Below are positions 46,712 to 58,327 of a stretch of DNA of 64,000 bases, piece after piece. The notes under the pieces are model-generated. The model searched no databases. It saw only the letters and a program-made list of their open reading frames with translations, and was not told the origin of the DNA. The translations under genes were made by a program, and so were the position numbers. Source of the stretch: Setomelanomma holmii (taxonomy: Eukaryota; Ascomycota; Dothideomycetes; Pleosporales; Phaeosphaeriaceae); contig ML978161.1 of assembly GCA_010015745.1 (NCBI GenBank), forward strand, positions 548,024 through 612,023, written 5' to 3'. Each line of letters starts with the position of its first letter. Position 1 is the stretch's first letter.

Positions 46712-48298
46712 ATGGAGTCTGCTACAGAGACATGTTCGCAGGGTCGGCGGAACCGAGGCTCCAACACCGCGAGTTCACAGGCCGCTCCCCCAACGTACGG
46801 CTACCACAACACCTACCACACACATGCGCAGCTCCCAATCGGCGCACCGCCATCTTATGCGCGCGCAAACGAACCGAGTATTTTGAGGAGATTAGAAGAG
46901 AGGGCGCAAAATGAGGCAGAAGTCGCTCGCAGCACACCACTACCACCGCAATATGAATGCACTGTCGAGCTGAGCGGCGTGCTGGGAGTACGGCAAGAAC
47001 TGTCATCGCCCTTTCAAGTCGCAGGCAATCGCGAGTGGTGCGATGCGGTTGTCGTCCTGCAAGGAACACAATTGAGCGTATACCGCGTAAAGAACCCCGG
47101 CCTGCTCAGCAAGAACCGCAGCCCCACAGCCGGCCGTCTGATACGTTCATACACGCTTCAACACGCTGAAGTTGGCATCGCATCAGATTTCAAAAAGACT
47201 GCCCTCATCCCAAAATCGCCCTTTGCACACCTCGTCCCCGCTTCAGCGCGACCGAAGCTCTACGAAACCGATCCGCATCTCTTCGAACCCGTCCGCGAAC
47301 ATGTGATCCGCCTGCGCCTCGAGACAGAGCAACTCCTCATCTGCGCGCCCTCGCAAGACAGCATGCTATCATGGATCGAATCGCTCTGCGCCGCCGTAGA
47401 CATCAGCTCTCCCCTCGAAGACCGCAGCGAACCACGCTACCGCAGCCTGCCACGCCGCAGCCGTCGCCAACGCATTCTCGACAGCGCGCGGTTTGGCGAT
47501 AACATTCAGAATCTATCGAGTCTAGAAGCTGGGCGACGCATCATTGCGCAGCAAGAACAAATTATCCGCCAGCTTTACCCCCACCTCGCAGGCTCACGCG
47601 AACCAGGCGCCGCAACAGCCCCCGCAGCCGCAGCGGATCTGGAACTCGACGAATTCGACCCTGAAGACGTGCGCTTTCCGAGCGCGCAGAGGTCGAGGGA
47701 GAATTTGTCGCGAGTAGACGAAGAAGAGGACCGTGACCGCGAGCAGAGTTCCGCGTCGCCGGAAGAAGACCGCAAGAATGCAGACCGCATACGGCCCACG
47801 CTCGCACAGATTACGCGCTACAGACGCCGCTGTGCGCCCGTCCTACTCGCTTCGAGCCCGCGCGTCAGCGACGTTGTTTTCAGCGACGGGAAACGCGTGC
47901 GGATCAACGTCAAGGAACACGTTCTCGTCGAGTACACATCCCACCCACCGCGCTACGACGCGCATAACTTTCCGAAACAGAAACGCCCCAAGAATATCTC
48001 GGTGCAACGGGAAACGTCGCCTGCGACAAAGGTTGTGCCAATTGAGAGACCGGCAAGTCCACTCAGAGGCGTGAGCGACGACAGCATCACGAGCATTTCA
48101 TTTGACGAGGATCTTGCGCAGAGTGCGTCGCATAGTGCGGGCGACGTGAGCAGTTCAGGCCCGCCTAGTCCGACGGGCATCACGCAGGTCAAGGTAGATG
48201 CTGGCAGGCAGCTTGCTGAGATGGGGAAGAGGAGGAGTGAGGATGGGCGGGAGAGTGAGTTGAATGCTGTTGCGTTGGGTGTGGGGCTGTTGATTTGA
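46712..48298 (+). CDS. PH-domain protein, fungal, function unknown
   Basis: A single-exon gene of 528 aa. A Pro/Tyr-rich N-terminus (PPTYGYHNTYHTHAQLP) precedes a PH-like domain (about residues 84-230): YECTVELSGVLGVRQELSSP, EWCDAVVVLQGTQLSVYRV and RLETEQLLICAPSQDSMLSW, followed by the terminal helix WIESLCAAVDIS. PH domains bind phosphoinositides or proteins, so a membrane-peripheral role is likely. The C-terminal half has an acidic stretch (DEEEDRDREQSSASPEEDRK), a basic patch (ITRYRRRCAPVLL) and Ser/Pro-rich segments typical of phosphorylated regulatory proteins. I cannot assign a specific pathway. Confidence 0.82.
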   Translation: MESATETCSQGRRNRGSNTASSQAAPPTYGYHNTYHTHAQLPIGAPPSYARANEPSILRRLEERAQNEAEVARSTPLPPQYECTVELSGVLGVRQELSSPFQVAGNREWCDAVVVLQGTQLSVYRVKNPGLLSKNRSPTAGRLIRSYTLQHAEVGIASDFKKTALIPKSPFAHLVPASARPKLYETDPHLFEPVREHVIRLRLETEQLLICAPSQDSMLSWIESLCAAVDISSPLEDRSEPRYRSLPRRSRRQRILDSARFGDNIQNLSSLEAGRRIIAQQEQIIRQLYPHLAGSREPGAATAPAAAADLELDEFDPEDVRFPSAQRSRENLSRVDEEEDRDREQSSASPEEDRKNADRIRPTLAQITRYRRRCAPVLLASSPRVSDVVFSDGKRVRINVKEHVLVEYTSHPPRYDAHNFPKQKRPKNISVQRETSPATKVVPIERPASPLRGVSDDSITSISFDEDLAQSASHSAGDVSSSGPPSPTGITQVKVDAGRQLAEMGKRRSEDGRESELNAVALGVGLLI

Positions 48299-48599
48299 GG
48301 ACGTCTATGGGGAGATACTTTCATATGTTTGGGATATGCATCGCTGGCGTATGAAGCACTGATAGCGCATCATCTTCGTCCGCTCTTAGGGGCTGATGGG
48401 CCTGACTTTTGGTTGGGCATTTTCGGTGCGAGGCTTAGGAATGGCACTAGGTGGTGGAGATACCCAATATTCACTGCTCTGCAGCGCAGCAGCATGAAGA
48501 ATGGACATACATGGTGTATATGCCACACTATCAAGTCACTAAACACTTCATACTTTCTTTCCCTGTATTACGGCTACATCCAGATTCATTCATAAACAA
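48299..48599. other. Short region between convergent genes
   Basis: About 300 bp separating the PH-domain gene and xylulokinase 3' ends. Presumed 3' UTRs and terminators only. Confidence 0.5.
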
Positions 48600-50470
48600 T
48601 CAAGCAACACCCCCCTCAACCTTCCCCTCAATCGCCCTCCCCTCCACCCCCTCCAACCCCCTCAGCGCCTCCCCATACCGCTCAAACACACCCTCCCTAT
48701 AACCATCACAAATCCTCCTCACAAACCCCTCCTCATTCCACCTGCTCTCCAAGAAATCTTCAAACCCCTCACCCGCAGACCTCGACACGCCCCACGCTGC
48801 TTTATACGCGGAGCCCAGAGCGCATGCGTTCCCCCCGATTTCGAGCTTGTACACCCCGTCGCTGCCGCCGAGGACTTGGCCTGCGAGTTCGGCGATGGCA
48901 GGATTCACGGCGCCGCCGCCGACCATGTATATTCTGCGCGGTTGAGAGGGAAGCGAGGAGCCCTTGGGGGAGTGGACAAGTGATTGGGAGCGTAGTCTCA
49001 GCGAAAGGAATTGGGATTCGAGGATTGCGCGGGCGTCGGATGAGGGAGTTGGCCATGTAGATTCGTCTGCTGGGCTTAGGGTATTGCTGCTGGGGGTGTA
49101 TGTGTAACGCCATGTACCCGCCTTGACGTTTGGTACGATTTCCGGGCGCGGGAAGAAGAGGCCTAGACGCATGGGGTCGGTGAGTGAGGATTGGCCGAGC
49201 GGGGGTGTATCGAGGGCGATTTTGTTGAATGTATCCCATGATTTTGCGTCCGTGGTGTTGGTGGAATCTACGTTGATGGCGTCGCGGATGTGTTCGCGCG
49301 CGAGACCGCCGTTCTTGTAGCAGAGCATGAACATGTAGTAACCTGGCGTGGTCGGGTGGTTAAGGAAGTGGTATGCGGCATCGGGCTTGTATTGGTTTGT
49401 TGACATGAGGAAGGTGGTCGATGTTCCTAGTGACACAATGGCGTCTGAAGCGTGGATCGGGAGTGCGAGGATAGTCGAGGGGTTGTCGCCAGTGAATGCA
49501 ATGACTTGTGCCGTCGACGGAAAGCCATAGCGTTTAGTGAAGTATGGCGAGATGGTGCCGAAGCTTGCGCCTCCATCTTGAAGTACGTCGCCGAGTTTGG
49601 TCTTCAAATCTGCGACGCCAGACTTTCCTCCCGCTGCCAGTGCAAGCAAGTCATCGTGCCAGCGCCCATTCTTGATGTCCCAGAGATTAGCACCGCATAC
49701 GTCGCTGATATCAATCGGCGCCACTTTGCCGAGGAATATGGATGCGAGGAAGGACGAGACGAGCGAAATGCGCGCGGTCGCTGCGTAGGCTTCGGGGTAC
49801 TTTTCTTGGAAGCGTTGAATCTGGGGTCCGCTGAAGCGCTATCGAGTCTGTCAACTTCGTGATCATCCAGTAACATCAGAAAACCTACGTGATGCGCACT
49901 GCTGCCTGTGGCTTCAGCCAAGTTCTTTGGATTCCCCAACGCAGCATCGAAGCCTTCACACTGCTTTTGTGTACTTGCATCCTGCCAATTGGGACTAAAA
50001 GGATGACTGAACGCCCCTTTCCTCTTCCCCTTAGCTCTACTCTCCAGCTGCTCTACCAATGTCTTGCCCGCATCCAGACTCGCGAGGAGGTGTTCGGCAT
50101 CCTTGCTCCAGAACACAGTGCCATGCTGCATGCCCGCACCAGAAATGCCATGCACCCTGGAGAAATCCGCGCCTTGTCCCTGCAGCCGCTGCAGCACGAG
50201 GTCGATGGCTTCGAGGAACAGCGCAACGGGCGCAAAGACCTCGCCCTCGGCCGGGTTGGTAAGGACACCTTTGTGAATGCCATACTTTGCAAAGTCTGCA
50301 TCGAAGTCGACCTTCGCTTCGTGAATGAGTTTGAGATCGGAGCCAACAACAATGCCTGTCGGCCCGCAACGTTAGTGAATGTAAAGTGTAGCGGGGCAGC
50401 TTTGGCGGGGTCTGACTTCACCTTTCAGCTGTTGCGTGCTCAGATCGAAGCCCAGGAATTGGTCAGCCAT
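48600..50470 (-). CDS. XKS1: D-xylulose kinase
   Basis: Phosphorylates D-xylulose to xylulose-5-phosphate, feeding pentoses into the pentose phosphate pathway in the cytosol. Exons (high to low): 50470-50422, 50355-49889, 49838-48600; 584 aa. FGGY-family landmarks: N-terminal FLGFDLSTQQLKGIVV, HGISGAGMQHGTVFW, GSSAHHRFSGPQIQRF, VCGANLWDIKNGRWHDDLL, AFTGDNPSTILALP, SLGTSTTFLMS and MVGGGAVNPAIAELAG. Length agrees with fungal enzymes (about 570 aa). The C-terminal coding region is unusually C-poor on its own strand. Two minus-strand genes upstream (Pth11-like and Zn2Cys6) run in the same direction with short gaps, but co-regulation is only speculation. Confidence 0.93.
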
Positions 50471-50831
50471 GGCCGAGGAGTGATTGACGTGTTTGCGAGT
50501 CGACACGCAGATTACGAAGAAGTTCGCGATGCATATGAGCCGTTCACGAAGCTTCGGTGGTGTTCACCAGCCTAATCATACACTGGAAGTGCACGCAAAA
50601 GCCGACCTTTGGGAGATCAACAACCGTTTCAGCCAGGCGGCTAACCAGTTTGGGAGATCTAGCCGCTCCCACCGGCCATTCTGCTCTGCGCAAGCGCAGT
50701 CGAAGAAGCTTCGCAATTTCCATGTCATCTGTTCCGAGCAGCAAGATGCTTTGATGGACATGCAGTATGCAAAGCTGGAATTATGTTCCCGTTCCGACCT
50801 TGCAAAGAGCGAATGTGATGATTAATTCGGC
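50471..50831. other. Intergenic region
   Basis: 360 bp upstream of xylulokinase; presumably its promoter. The overlapping small frames on both strands are not supported. Confidence 0.5.
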
Positions 50832-52117
50832 CTAATTTAGATTTACAGTAATGTCTCTCTGAACATGAATGCCACCTTTCGCTTTGCTATCAGATCCGTT
50901 CGCAGGCACATCGTGCATAGCGAAAGGTTTATCCATTGTAGCAGTACTATGCGCCGCGTACTTGCTGTTGTCTACGGTTGCAAATTCGATCTCTGAGTCT
51001 GTGTCGGAGGCTCGTCGTCGCATGGGCTTCGAGGGCGCAGTGCTGTGTAGCTGTGTCGCTCTAGTGATGGGCGTGATGGTCGACTTGAGACCGCTGAAGA
51101 TACCACCAAATGAACGGAATACCGGACGCAACAGGGGCAACGATGCTACGAATCTGTCAGAAAGGAAAGGCTAGCAGTGAACATGGACGCGCTTACTTGC
51201 GAATGAAGCGAGGTTGACATCGCAAACCGCCCAGATCTGATCATCAAGACCATCCCAAGTGAGGTCTCGGTCGCCGTGTTTCTTGTTCAACATGATTGTG
51301 TGAACGATGGTGCCCAGTGCGGATCCGCACACCAGTAGACCGGACATGAACATGGCTGATACAGCAAGCTTCTTGACCGTCGAGAGCTGCAGCTTCCATA
51401 CCTCGATGAGCGGACACAACAGGATGGCAACTTCGAGTACAAAATGGGGAATTCCAGCTGCGAACAGAGACAGCATTGGAGTTAGCGGACATTTGCCGGG
51501 AACGTCTTTGTGCCAAAACCTGCGGATTGGCTGGCATTGCAGAAGGATGAGTGTAACCTGCGCCTGTTAGCAACGCTTGATTGGTCTTCGACGAGCGAAC
51601 TTGCCCTTGCGATGATCCAGCCAACCGAACAGGCAAACAGGATCCGGATGGGTTGTCGAATGGACGAGATCCGAAACATGCGCCAGTAGAGCCCGAGGAT
51701 GACAAACTTCGATAAGCCAACCGAAAAGGTATACAGCCACATGTCCGCCCAGAGGTCCAGGTAATAGTGGTACTCGACCTGGTCCACTGTAAGATGGGTG
51801 ATGTCATCAAGATGCATCCCGAGTCCCCATCGCATCTCTGCCATCGTCAGCGGTTGACATCGTCAAAGATGCTAGGACGAATTACTGGCTATGCTCAAGA
51901 AGGTGAATCCGCTGCCAACAACCTGCACATGTATGAGCTACAAGCCACATGAGCGGCATGCATCACGTACAAAAGCGACGACCGCCAAATAGTCTTCCCA
52001 AACGAACGGTAATCTCGTTTTCTGCCGTGCGAACATCCTCAATATCAACGCCACCCCAGCTGCTGTGTACGGGATCAGAGCGGCTGCATACAGCTCGGGC
52101 TGTCTGTTCGCTGGCAT
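50832..52117 (-). CDS. Pth11-like / rhodopsin-domain integral membrane protein
   Basis: Exons (high to low): 52117-51971, 51922-51886, 51837-51605, 51557-51197, 51145-50832; 363 aa, about seven hydrophobic segments. Landmarks of the fungal rhodopsin-domain (Pth11-related) family: LRMFARQKTRLPFVWEDYLA at the first loop, AKMRWGLGMH, the long helix SVGLSKFVILGLYWRMF, VTLILLQCQPIRRFWHKDVP, GKCP and, near the end, SLPLLRPVFRSF. Pth11 of the rice blast fungus is a surface sensor with a CFEM domain; no CFEM domain is present here, so ligand and role are unknown. Intron 3 (51558-51604) begins with GC (AGG|GCAAGT) instead of GT. The tail is hydrophilic with Ser/Thr, perhaps a phosphorylation region. 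Confidence 0.85.
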
Positions 52118-52969
52118 GGTGACCGTTACTTCGTATTGTGGATCTTCGGCATGAGACTTGCAAGCGAACAGCTCACGCGCGGTGCGATTGAGTTCGTGGG
52201 TAAAGAAGACGATTTGGTGGGGATCTCCACCTGTCAAATCCCAGGGACGTGGCCATATTTACTTTTTGAGTCATGTGTGGCGAGCGTTTCATATCAATGG
52301 CGCTGTTCCTTTGAGAGATGGCGAGCTATGCATTGAACAAAATCGCAGATAAGAACTTCGGCCGTTGATAGGGAATCCCTGTGGCGTAGACTAGTGTGCT
52401 TGCCCCAGGAAATCTGATAAGAGACAGTCGAGGTGCAAGATGCAGGTACGACTGCATGAGCTGCACCATTCGGCATGATTCTTGCGTAGCGTCGGCAGTG
52501 GGTCCTAATTGGATTGACGACATTCAACATCTGGAGGGCTGAACCCCCAGGATAGGCAAGCTAAGTGGTGCTAGCATATATTGTTTGTGATGCATCGTGG
52601 TCAAGTAAGAAGTCCGTTCAGCACGAGCTATCAGATGCTTCATGCCGCCGCGAACGCAGAGCACACAGCAAAATGCCATACGTCTCGAATGCGTCTCGGA
52701 TCGATAAGGTTGCGGTGACATCTTCACCCATGAAAGCGTTGTGGGCTGGTGTGGCTGCGAGCTATGCCTATCATCCCACGTGGGGCGGTGACATTCCGTT
52801 CGGACCCGTCCGCGAGGCTTCCCAGCCTTGCGTGCTGGCGATCACCATCGCAATGGCCTCAATAATGTGCAAGACTGAAGACTTTCATGCGGGGTGGTGA
52901 AGCCGAAGATTGTTCTCGCGCGGCAAGTCAATCATCACTGTTGTGTGTGTCTGCATTTGTGGTCTGGTC
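52118..52969. other. Intergenic region, about 850 bp
   Basis: Between the Pth11-like gene and the 3' end of the Zn2Cys6 gene, both minus strand. Nothing recognised. Confidence 0.5.
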
Positions 52970-55185
52970 TTACGTTCTAATGTTGGTGTTCTGTGGAGAT
53001 CGCCAGTCATGACCAGGGCCAACTCCCGGACTAGTACCGTTCAGCGGGCCAGGAGAATCATCGGCATGGGCGTGATATATATGAGCGAGTCCTGCCTGTC
53101 GCATCAAGATACGAGCTCTCTCCAACCCGCGGCGAATAAGTGGTAGATGAGCCCAAGGCCTCAAAGCCTCATAACCATTTCGAATGGGTTGCTCTTGTCG
53201 GGTCTCTTCGGCAAAGGCAAGGTATGGGCATTTGAAAGCTATGATCAGCGTCGCGAAGGTTGCGAAAGTTCTGTTAATGTAAGGTCAGTATACTCATACT
53301 TCAGGGCTGACAGTATACCGCAGTATACGCCCACTTACGCGTAGAGTGTGAAATGTGTTCCCATCTTGCGCCCCATGAGCTGCTCGTCGGCGATGCTCAA
53401 AAACAACGCAGAACACCTAATGCAATCCTTCGCTTGGTCTCGTATGACGGCAAGTGTTTCTTGGTCCTGGTGGGAAAGATCGTTGTCGCCGTGCTTCATA
53501 ATTTCTAATACCGATGGCCACCCAAACACGACATGTAGGGCGATGTACTGGCCTCTCAGGAAAGACTTCCGCGAATCAAAAAGGGGTGTGGTGTCCAGCG
53601 GAAATCTGACGACTGCAGGGAGATGATCGTACCATTCCCGCACCTGTTTGCGCAACTCTTCCGTGACGACTGGAGCGAAGACGACTCGACCAACGAGGTA
53701 GCCGACAATCTCCATGGTCTGGGTCAAAAACTTCCGAAGACTGATCTGCGCCAAGAAAAAGTAAAAGCCCGAATCCTCTTCCTCGAACTGCGGAAGGGGA
53801 ACGAGGTCATGGAAATGCCGCAAACCGATGGGATGCATCTTGATTGTCGCTTCAATCCTGGTTCAGGTCAGCGGCGGTTGATCGGCGAGGGTCTTCAAGA
53901 TGCACCTACTCATGGATTATGGTGGAACAAGCCCAGAACGCTCGATTGAAAGCCTCCTGCTCTGGCGGACTCATTCTCAGCATGGACTTTGAGCTAAGGA
54001 TATGCATACAGTCCCTCGCAGCTTGTGTGACAGAGTTCCACGTCTGCAGAGGTCTTATCGCAAACTTGAAGTAAGATGCTTGTAACACGCGACATTGGAG
54101 GGTTGCTAAGCTTCCCGTCCGAAGAGACAAGCGCTCGAGAATCTGGCATCCTCGCGCAAAGTATTCCAAACCAGGTGTAAGGTTGTGTGGGCCTTCGTTG
54201 CGGTCTTCGCTAACGGCTCCCAGCGCCAGGATCATAAAAGCAAGACACGTAGATGGAGTCGAGTACGCGAACGATCCTCTCTCAGCTTGTTCGAGGGCAG
54301 TGACGCAGGTGCCTTGGTCGAAAATTGGCGTCCATCGAAGAAAGTTCTCCACGAACGACTGCTGAAGACGGCGACAAGTTCGCCGGGATATATCCACTGG
54401 CCCGTGAATGACCTCATCGCATTGGTCCGCCAACAGCTCGCCAGCCATGATCTCGTCATCGTAAAAGTCTGCTGTGTAGTCCCAGCTCTCGACATGTACG
54501 TACGGAGGTGCGCGAAATGTCGTTAGACTTGGTCTTGGCGTCATACCTTCCGTACTGGTCTGTCGATATGCAAAGTCATATGATACAGGAGTGCCAAGCG
54601 AAGGTAGAGACATGTTCGCATTGTTGATCTGGTCAGCCACTCGGCTGTTAATACTCGATCCGCGCGAACTGGGCCTTCTGGTGGATTGGACTTCGCTGTG
54701 GTTTGATGCATTAGGTGATTGGATAGCAGAAGCTTGCATCATTTGCTGGGCAGAGTCAATCCTGGCCTCCAGTTGTGATAGTCGTTTCTCGATGTTTGCG
54801 ATGGCGTCTGAGGGTGGAGCGACCGCTTTGGTCCGGTCGCCCACGGTGGGCTTTCGATATGTGCATTCGATACCCAGGTCCACACAAAATCCGCAAGACT
54901 GTGTCGGTCAACAAATGGATAATGAGAGCCGCGGACGTAGCACGACCTACCGGTTTCTGCGCGTCACAGCGCGTTTTTCTGAATCTACAAACATTGCACT
55001 AGTCTTTCTCAGCTTCACGATCGGGTGTGTGTGTATAGTGCTAAAGGAAGACTCACGGCAATGGCAATGCGTTTCCGGGGATAATTCTCCACCTCACCCG
55101 GACTTGTTGATACCGGACTTGCATCTGAGTTGTAACGCGGTGGATCCGCCCTGGATGACCCGTCATGGTTCCGCTTTTCTGCCAT
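52970..55185 (-). CDS. Zn2Cys6 transcription factor with fungal-specific TF domain
   Basis: A nuclear transcription regulator. Exons (high to low): 55185-55057, 54998-54951, 54898-53910, 53857-53339, 53270-52970; 661 aa. The binuclear zinc cluster is complete: C44, C47, C54, C61, C64, C71, spaced C-x2-C-x6-C-x6-C-x2-C-x6-C, with the basic RFRKTR between the second and third Cys. The cluster is split by an intron right before SCGFC. A linker with coiled-coil character (ANIEKRLSQLEARIDSAQQM) follows, then the middle homology region with LRWTPIFDQGTC, STCLAFMILALGAVSE, YFARGCQILERLS and QASYFKF. Target genes cannot be read from sequence; the neighbours (Pth11-like, xylulokinase) are possible but unproven targets. 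Confidence 0.9.
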
Positions 55186-55421
55186 GGCGATGTGAGTAGA
55201 TTCTAGACGTCGGGCGCTTGTGTTCGAAGCAGAGCATGATGCATGTTGGTGATCTCGGAGTGCTGGGGAAGCACGGCCCAAGGATGTTCGGGCTGCAGCT
55301 TCCGTGTGTGGGAGACCCCGCATTCGCTAGCCCGGTGTCGCACTGGAGAAGTCCGATCACATGGCTGGGATATACAGTATATACAGACATTATTGTACAT
55401 GTTGGAAGCTGATGTTCACTT

Positions 55422-56347
55422 TCAAACCGCGGCGCGAGCCATCGTTGCCTCAGCTTCTGTCACCCTTTTCCGAGCTTCCCTCTCAGCCTTCCTCATCTCT
55501 CGTAGATCCGGCGGCTTTTCGATGCCGAGTCGCGTCCGCAGCTCATCAATGTCAGTGCCGAGCTCTTCTTCCCAGTATATGTTGATGACATCGTCGCTCT
55601 GAGCTCCGTTTCGTGTTGCCCAGGGCCCGTACACGTCCCAGAACCGCCGCCATTCGCCCTTCTTCAGAGTGAATGCACTGAAAACAGCCAAGCCAGTCAT
55701 GGGCAGACCTGTGTTAGCGAACTCAAAAGCTTTGAGCGCAACCTCGCCCTCGCGGAAGACAGGTAGTCCTACCAAGGCGTGGTAGAAATCGTGGCACTCG
55801 CGATATCGCTGCATGACGTATGCGCATTCTTCATCATCTATGAATTTGACAGCTGCGCGTGTATCTGGCGAGACACCCTCTCGATCTAGCCATGCGGCGT
55901 ATGTGTAACCCAAGGTGTTTTTCGGGAGATTGCGGAGGCGCGGTATGTCGAGCGTGGTGGATGTGAGTCTTGGTCGATCGCGGAGTATGCGGCGTCCTGT
56001 GGGGTTCAGAAGCATGCGATTTCGCAGCTTGTATATGAAATAGGGTTGTGCGGTCGCTTCGCCGAAAGACGCGATGAGATCTGGTAAGCATAAGCATACG
56101 GGCAAGTACGCGCAAGATGAGTTGCGTGCTTACCACCGCGTCGAGGGTCGAGGAAGCTCCCGAGGCCTGAGCCTAGCGCAAGGCCCAGTCGCTCTGTGAC
56201 GGTCAATGGAACATGGCCTTCGTAGTTCGGTGATGGTCGGTTGAGGACAGAGAAGCCACGCGTGTCAATGCGAGTCTGTGGTCGGACCTGTGAGAAAGTT
56301 GTGGCTTGCAACCGTCGCAGCTGCAATGCACGGAGACTCTTCGCCAT
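55422..56347 (-). CDS. COQ4: Coq4, ubiquinone biosynthesis protein
   Basis: Required for coenzyme Q synthesis in the mitochondrial matrix and inner membrane; it organises the CoQ complex and is linked to C1 decarboxylation/hydroxylation. Exons (high to low): 56347-56134, 56080-55422; 290 aa. An Arg-rich mitochondrial presequence (MAKSLRALQLRRLQATTF) precedes YEGHVPLTVTERLGLALGSG. The zinc motif HDxxHx11E is intact: H168, D169, H172 and E184 in ECHDFYHALVGLPVFREGE. The C-terminal helix RKAEREARKRVTEAEATMA is charged. The frame stays open upstream of the chosen Met, but the presequence supports this start. Divergent from the SET gene, with 278 bp between starts. Confidence 0.95.
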
Positions 56348-56625
56348 GGACGTGCGACGTAAAAGAATGGTTCCAGTTGCTGAGAGGGTCTTGTGGCAGC
56401 CAGGGAAATGACATGATGAGATGCTTATCGATAGACGCCACAGCCACCAGCCACAGCACACCATTTGCCGGTATGACTCCCATAAAAACACCCTCTCTTC
56501 TATTTGGTGCCCCGAATGTACGTTTCTATCAGCAAAAGTGCTCCAAGCTTGTTTGGTCAGGCTGTACGGGCGCTGATATCGGAAAGCAACCTCGAAGAAC
56601 GACCTCGCAGCGATATCACTACACC
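56348..56625. promoter_or_regulatory. Divergent promoter region (COQ4 / SET gene)
   Basis: 278 bp shared by two oppositely transcribed genes. No clear TATA element; regulation of both from one open region is likely. Confidence 0.45.
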
Positions 56626-57965
56626 ATGGCGGCTGCACTCGACCCGGGCGAGCAGCATACCAATTTCATGCAATGGGCTACCAAGCATGGCGTAGAGATC
56701 AACGGCATTGCTCCCGCCAAGTTCGTCGATCGAGGTATGGGTATCGTAGCAGCAAAAGATATAAAGGTCAGTTGCCCGGTCACGAAGATCGATGCGAAGC
56801 CTGGAACGCAGAGCATCTAAACCTAGTTTGGAACTCTTGCTAAGCTTTCAAGAAAGGAGATCGCTTGGTCCATGTCCGCAATACCTCGTTAGTACACATC
56901 GCTCTACCTTCGATCCGGGGTCTGAAGCTGCCTGAGAACATCCCAGTTCATGGTAGGCTGGCCGCTGCCCTAGCACTATGGTACTCCGACCCCTCCCACC
57001 AAGAGTACAAGATCTGGCAACATGTTTGGCCTTCGAAATCCGACTTTCGAGCGACCATGCCTCTCTACTATGCCGAAGCTCTACAAGACCTACTCCCACG
57101 CGCAGCCACGAATCTTCTGATAAACCAGCGCGCCAAGCTCGAGAGAGACTGGGTCGACCTCTATCCGCACATGCCATCAATTTCTAAGGATCTCTTCGAG
57201 TACACATGGCTCATTGTCAACACGCGAACATTCTATTGGGAATATCCGGATCTACCCAACTCACATCCACGGCTACCAAAGAAGCGAAAACAACTGACCG
57301 CCGATGACTGCTATGCCATGTGCCCTTTTATGGACTACTTCAATCACTCGGACGCGGGATGCGATCCCCAAAGTGATAGCAAGGGCTACAGTCTCACAGC
57401 GGATCGAGAGTACAAAGCCGGTGAGGAAGTGTTCATAAGCTATGGGACGCATAGCAATGACTTCTTGCTAGTCGAATATGGCTTTATCCTCGATAGCAAC
57501 CGAAACGACACGATACCACTCGATCATCTGCTCCTGCCGCTCTTGACCAGAGAGCACGTCGAAGCGTTGAAGGAAGATGGATTCTATGGCAATTACACAC
57601 TTTCGTCCGAGGAGCCGACGATATGTCACAGGACCGAGGCAATTTTGAGACTACTCATTTTGGGTAACAAACGTTACTCCACGTTTGTGGGAGGCGACGA
57701 TGATGGAAGCAAGGAGCAGTACCGGGTGAATGAGTACTTGGTCCAGATATTGACCAAGTACTCGAGACAGATCATTGAGATATTGGAGGAGGTACATGCG
57801 CTTGAAGTTGAAGGCGTGGACTCAAAGAGGGCTGCGAGGCGCAGTTCTAGGAACATCAAAGACGGGAAAGAAGCGATTCGCTCCGAACAAAAAGACGTAT
57901 TGATCCGCAGGTGGAAGCAGATAGGAGATCTCGTCAACTCAGCAATTGGGAATCTGTCACGGTAA
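56626..57965 (+). CDS. SET-domain lysine methyltransferase (SETD3/RKM-like)
   Basis: Exons 56626-56766 and 56853-57965; 417 aa. It transfers methyl groups from S-adenosylmethionine to protein lysines (or histidine in SETD3). Landmarks: WATKHGVEINGIAPAKF and GMGIVAAKDIKKGDRLVHVR at the split-SET start; then CPFMDYFNHSDAGCDP (the NHS motif of the catalytic core) and AGEEVFISYGTHSNDFLLVE with the active-site Tyr and YG..N. A C-terminal helical substrate-binding region follows, as in Rubisco-LSMT/SETD3/SETD6-type enzymes. Substrate unknown; non-histone proteins such as ribosomal proteins are usual in fungi. The single intron (86 nt) ends in CAAG. Confidence 0.87.
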
Positions 57966-58327
57966 TGCCAGGGTTATTTCCCCAGTCCGGTGGGATGCCA
58001 CTAGTCAGCTTTCAAATTTGACCCACGAACGTCCGGCACTTCAGGGGACTGTTCGCCTTCCTGATACAGACTACCTTACCTCTCGACCTGGAGTCACCCG
58101 GTGGACTTCATTCGTGGAATCACAGTAAGAAACGAGGTCGGACTTTATGACAACATCACCCCGCAATTGACATGACGATCGCTCGCATCAAACATCGGCC
58201 GACACAAACTCCGACGTTCCATGTTGAAGACGTACCATAACGGCTGCCCATCTACGGGAATGCATTTCTCGCTGGTAAAAAGAAACCGAGATACACGCCG
58301 CACCGCATTGACCGTGTCCTCACAACG
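57966..58327. other. Intergenic region
   Basis: 360 bp upstream of the DUF5695-like gene. Nothing recognised. Confidence 0.5.
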
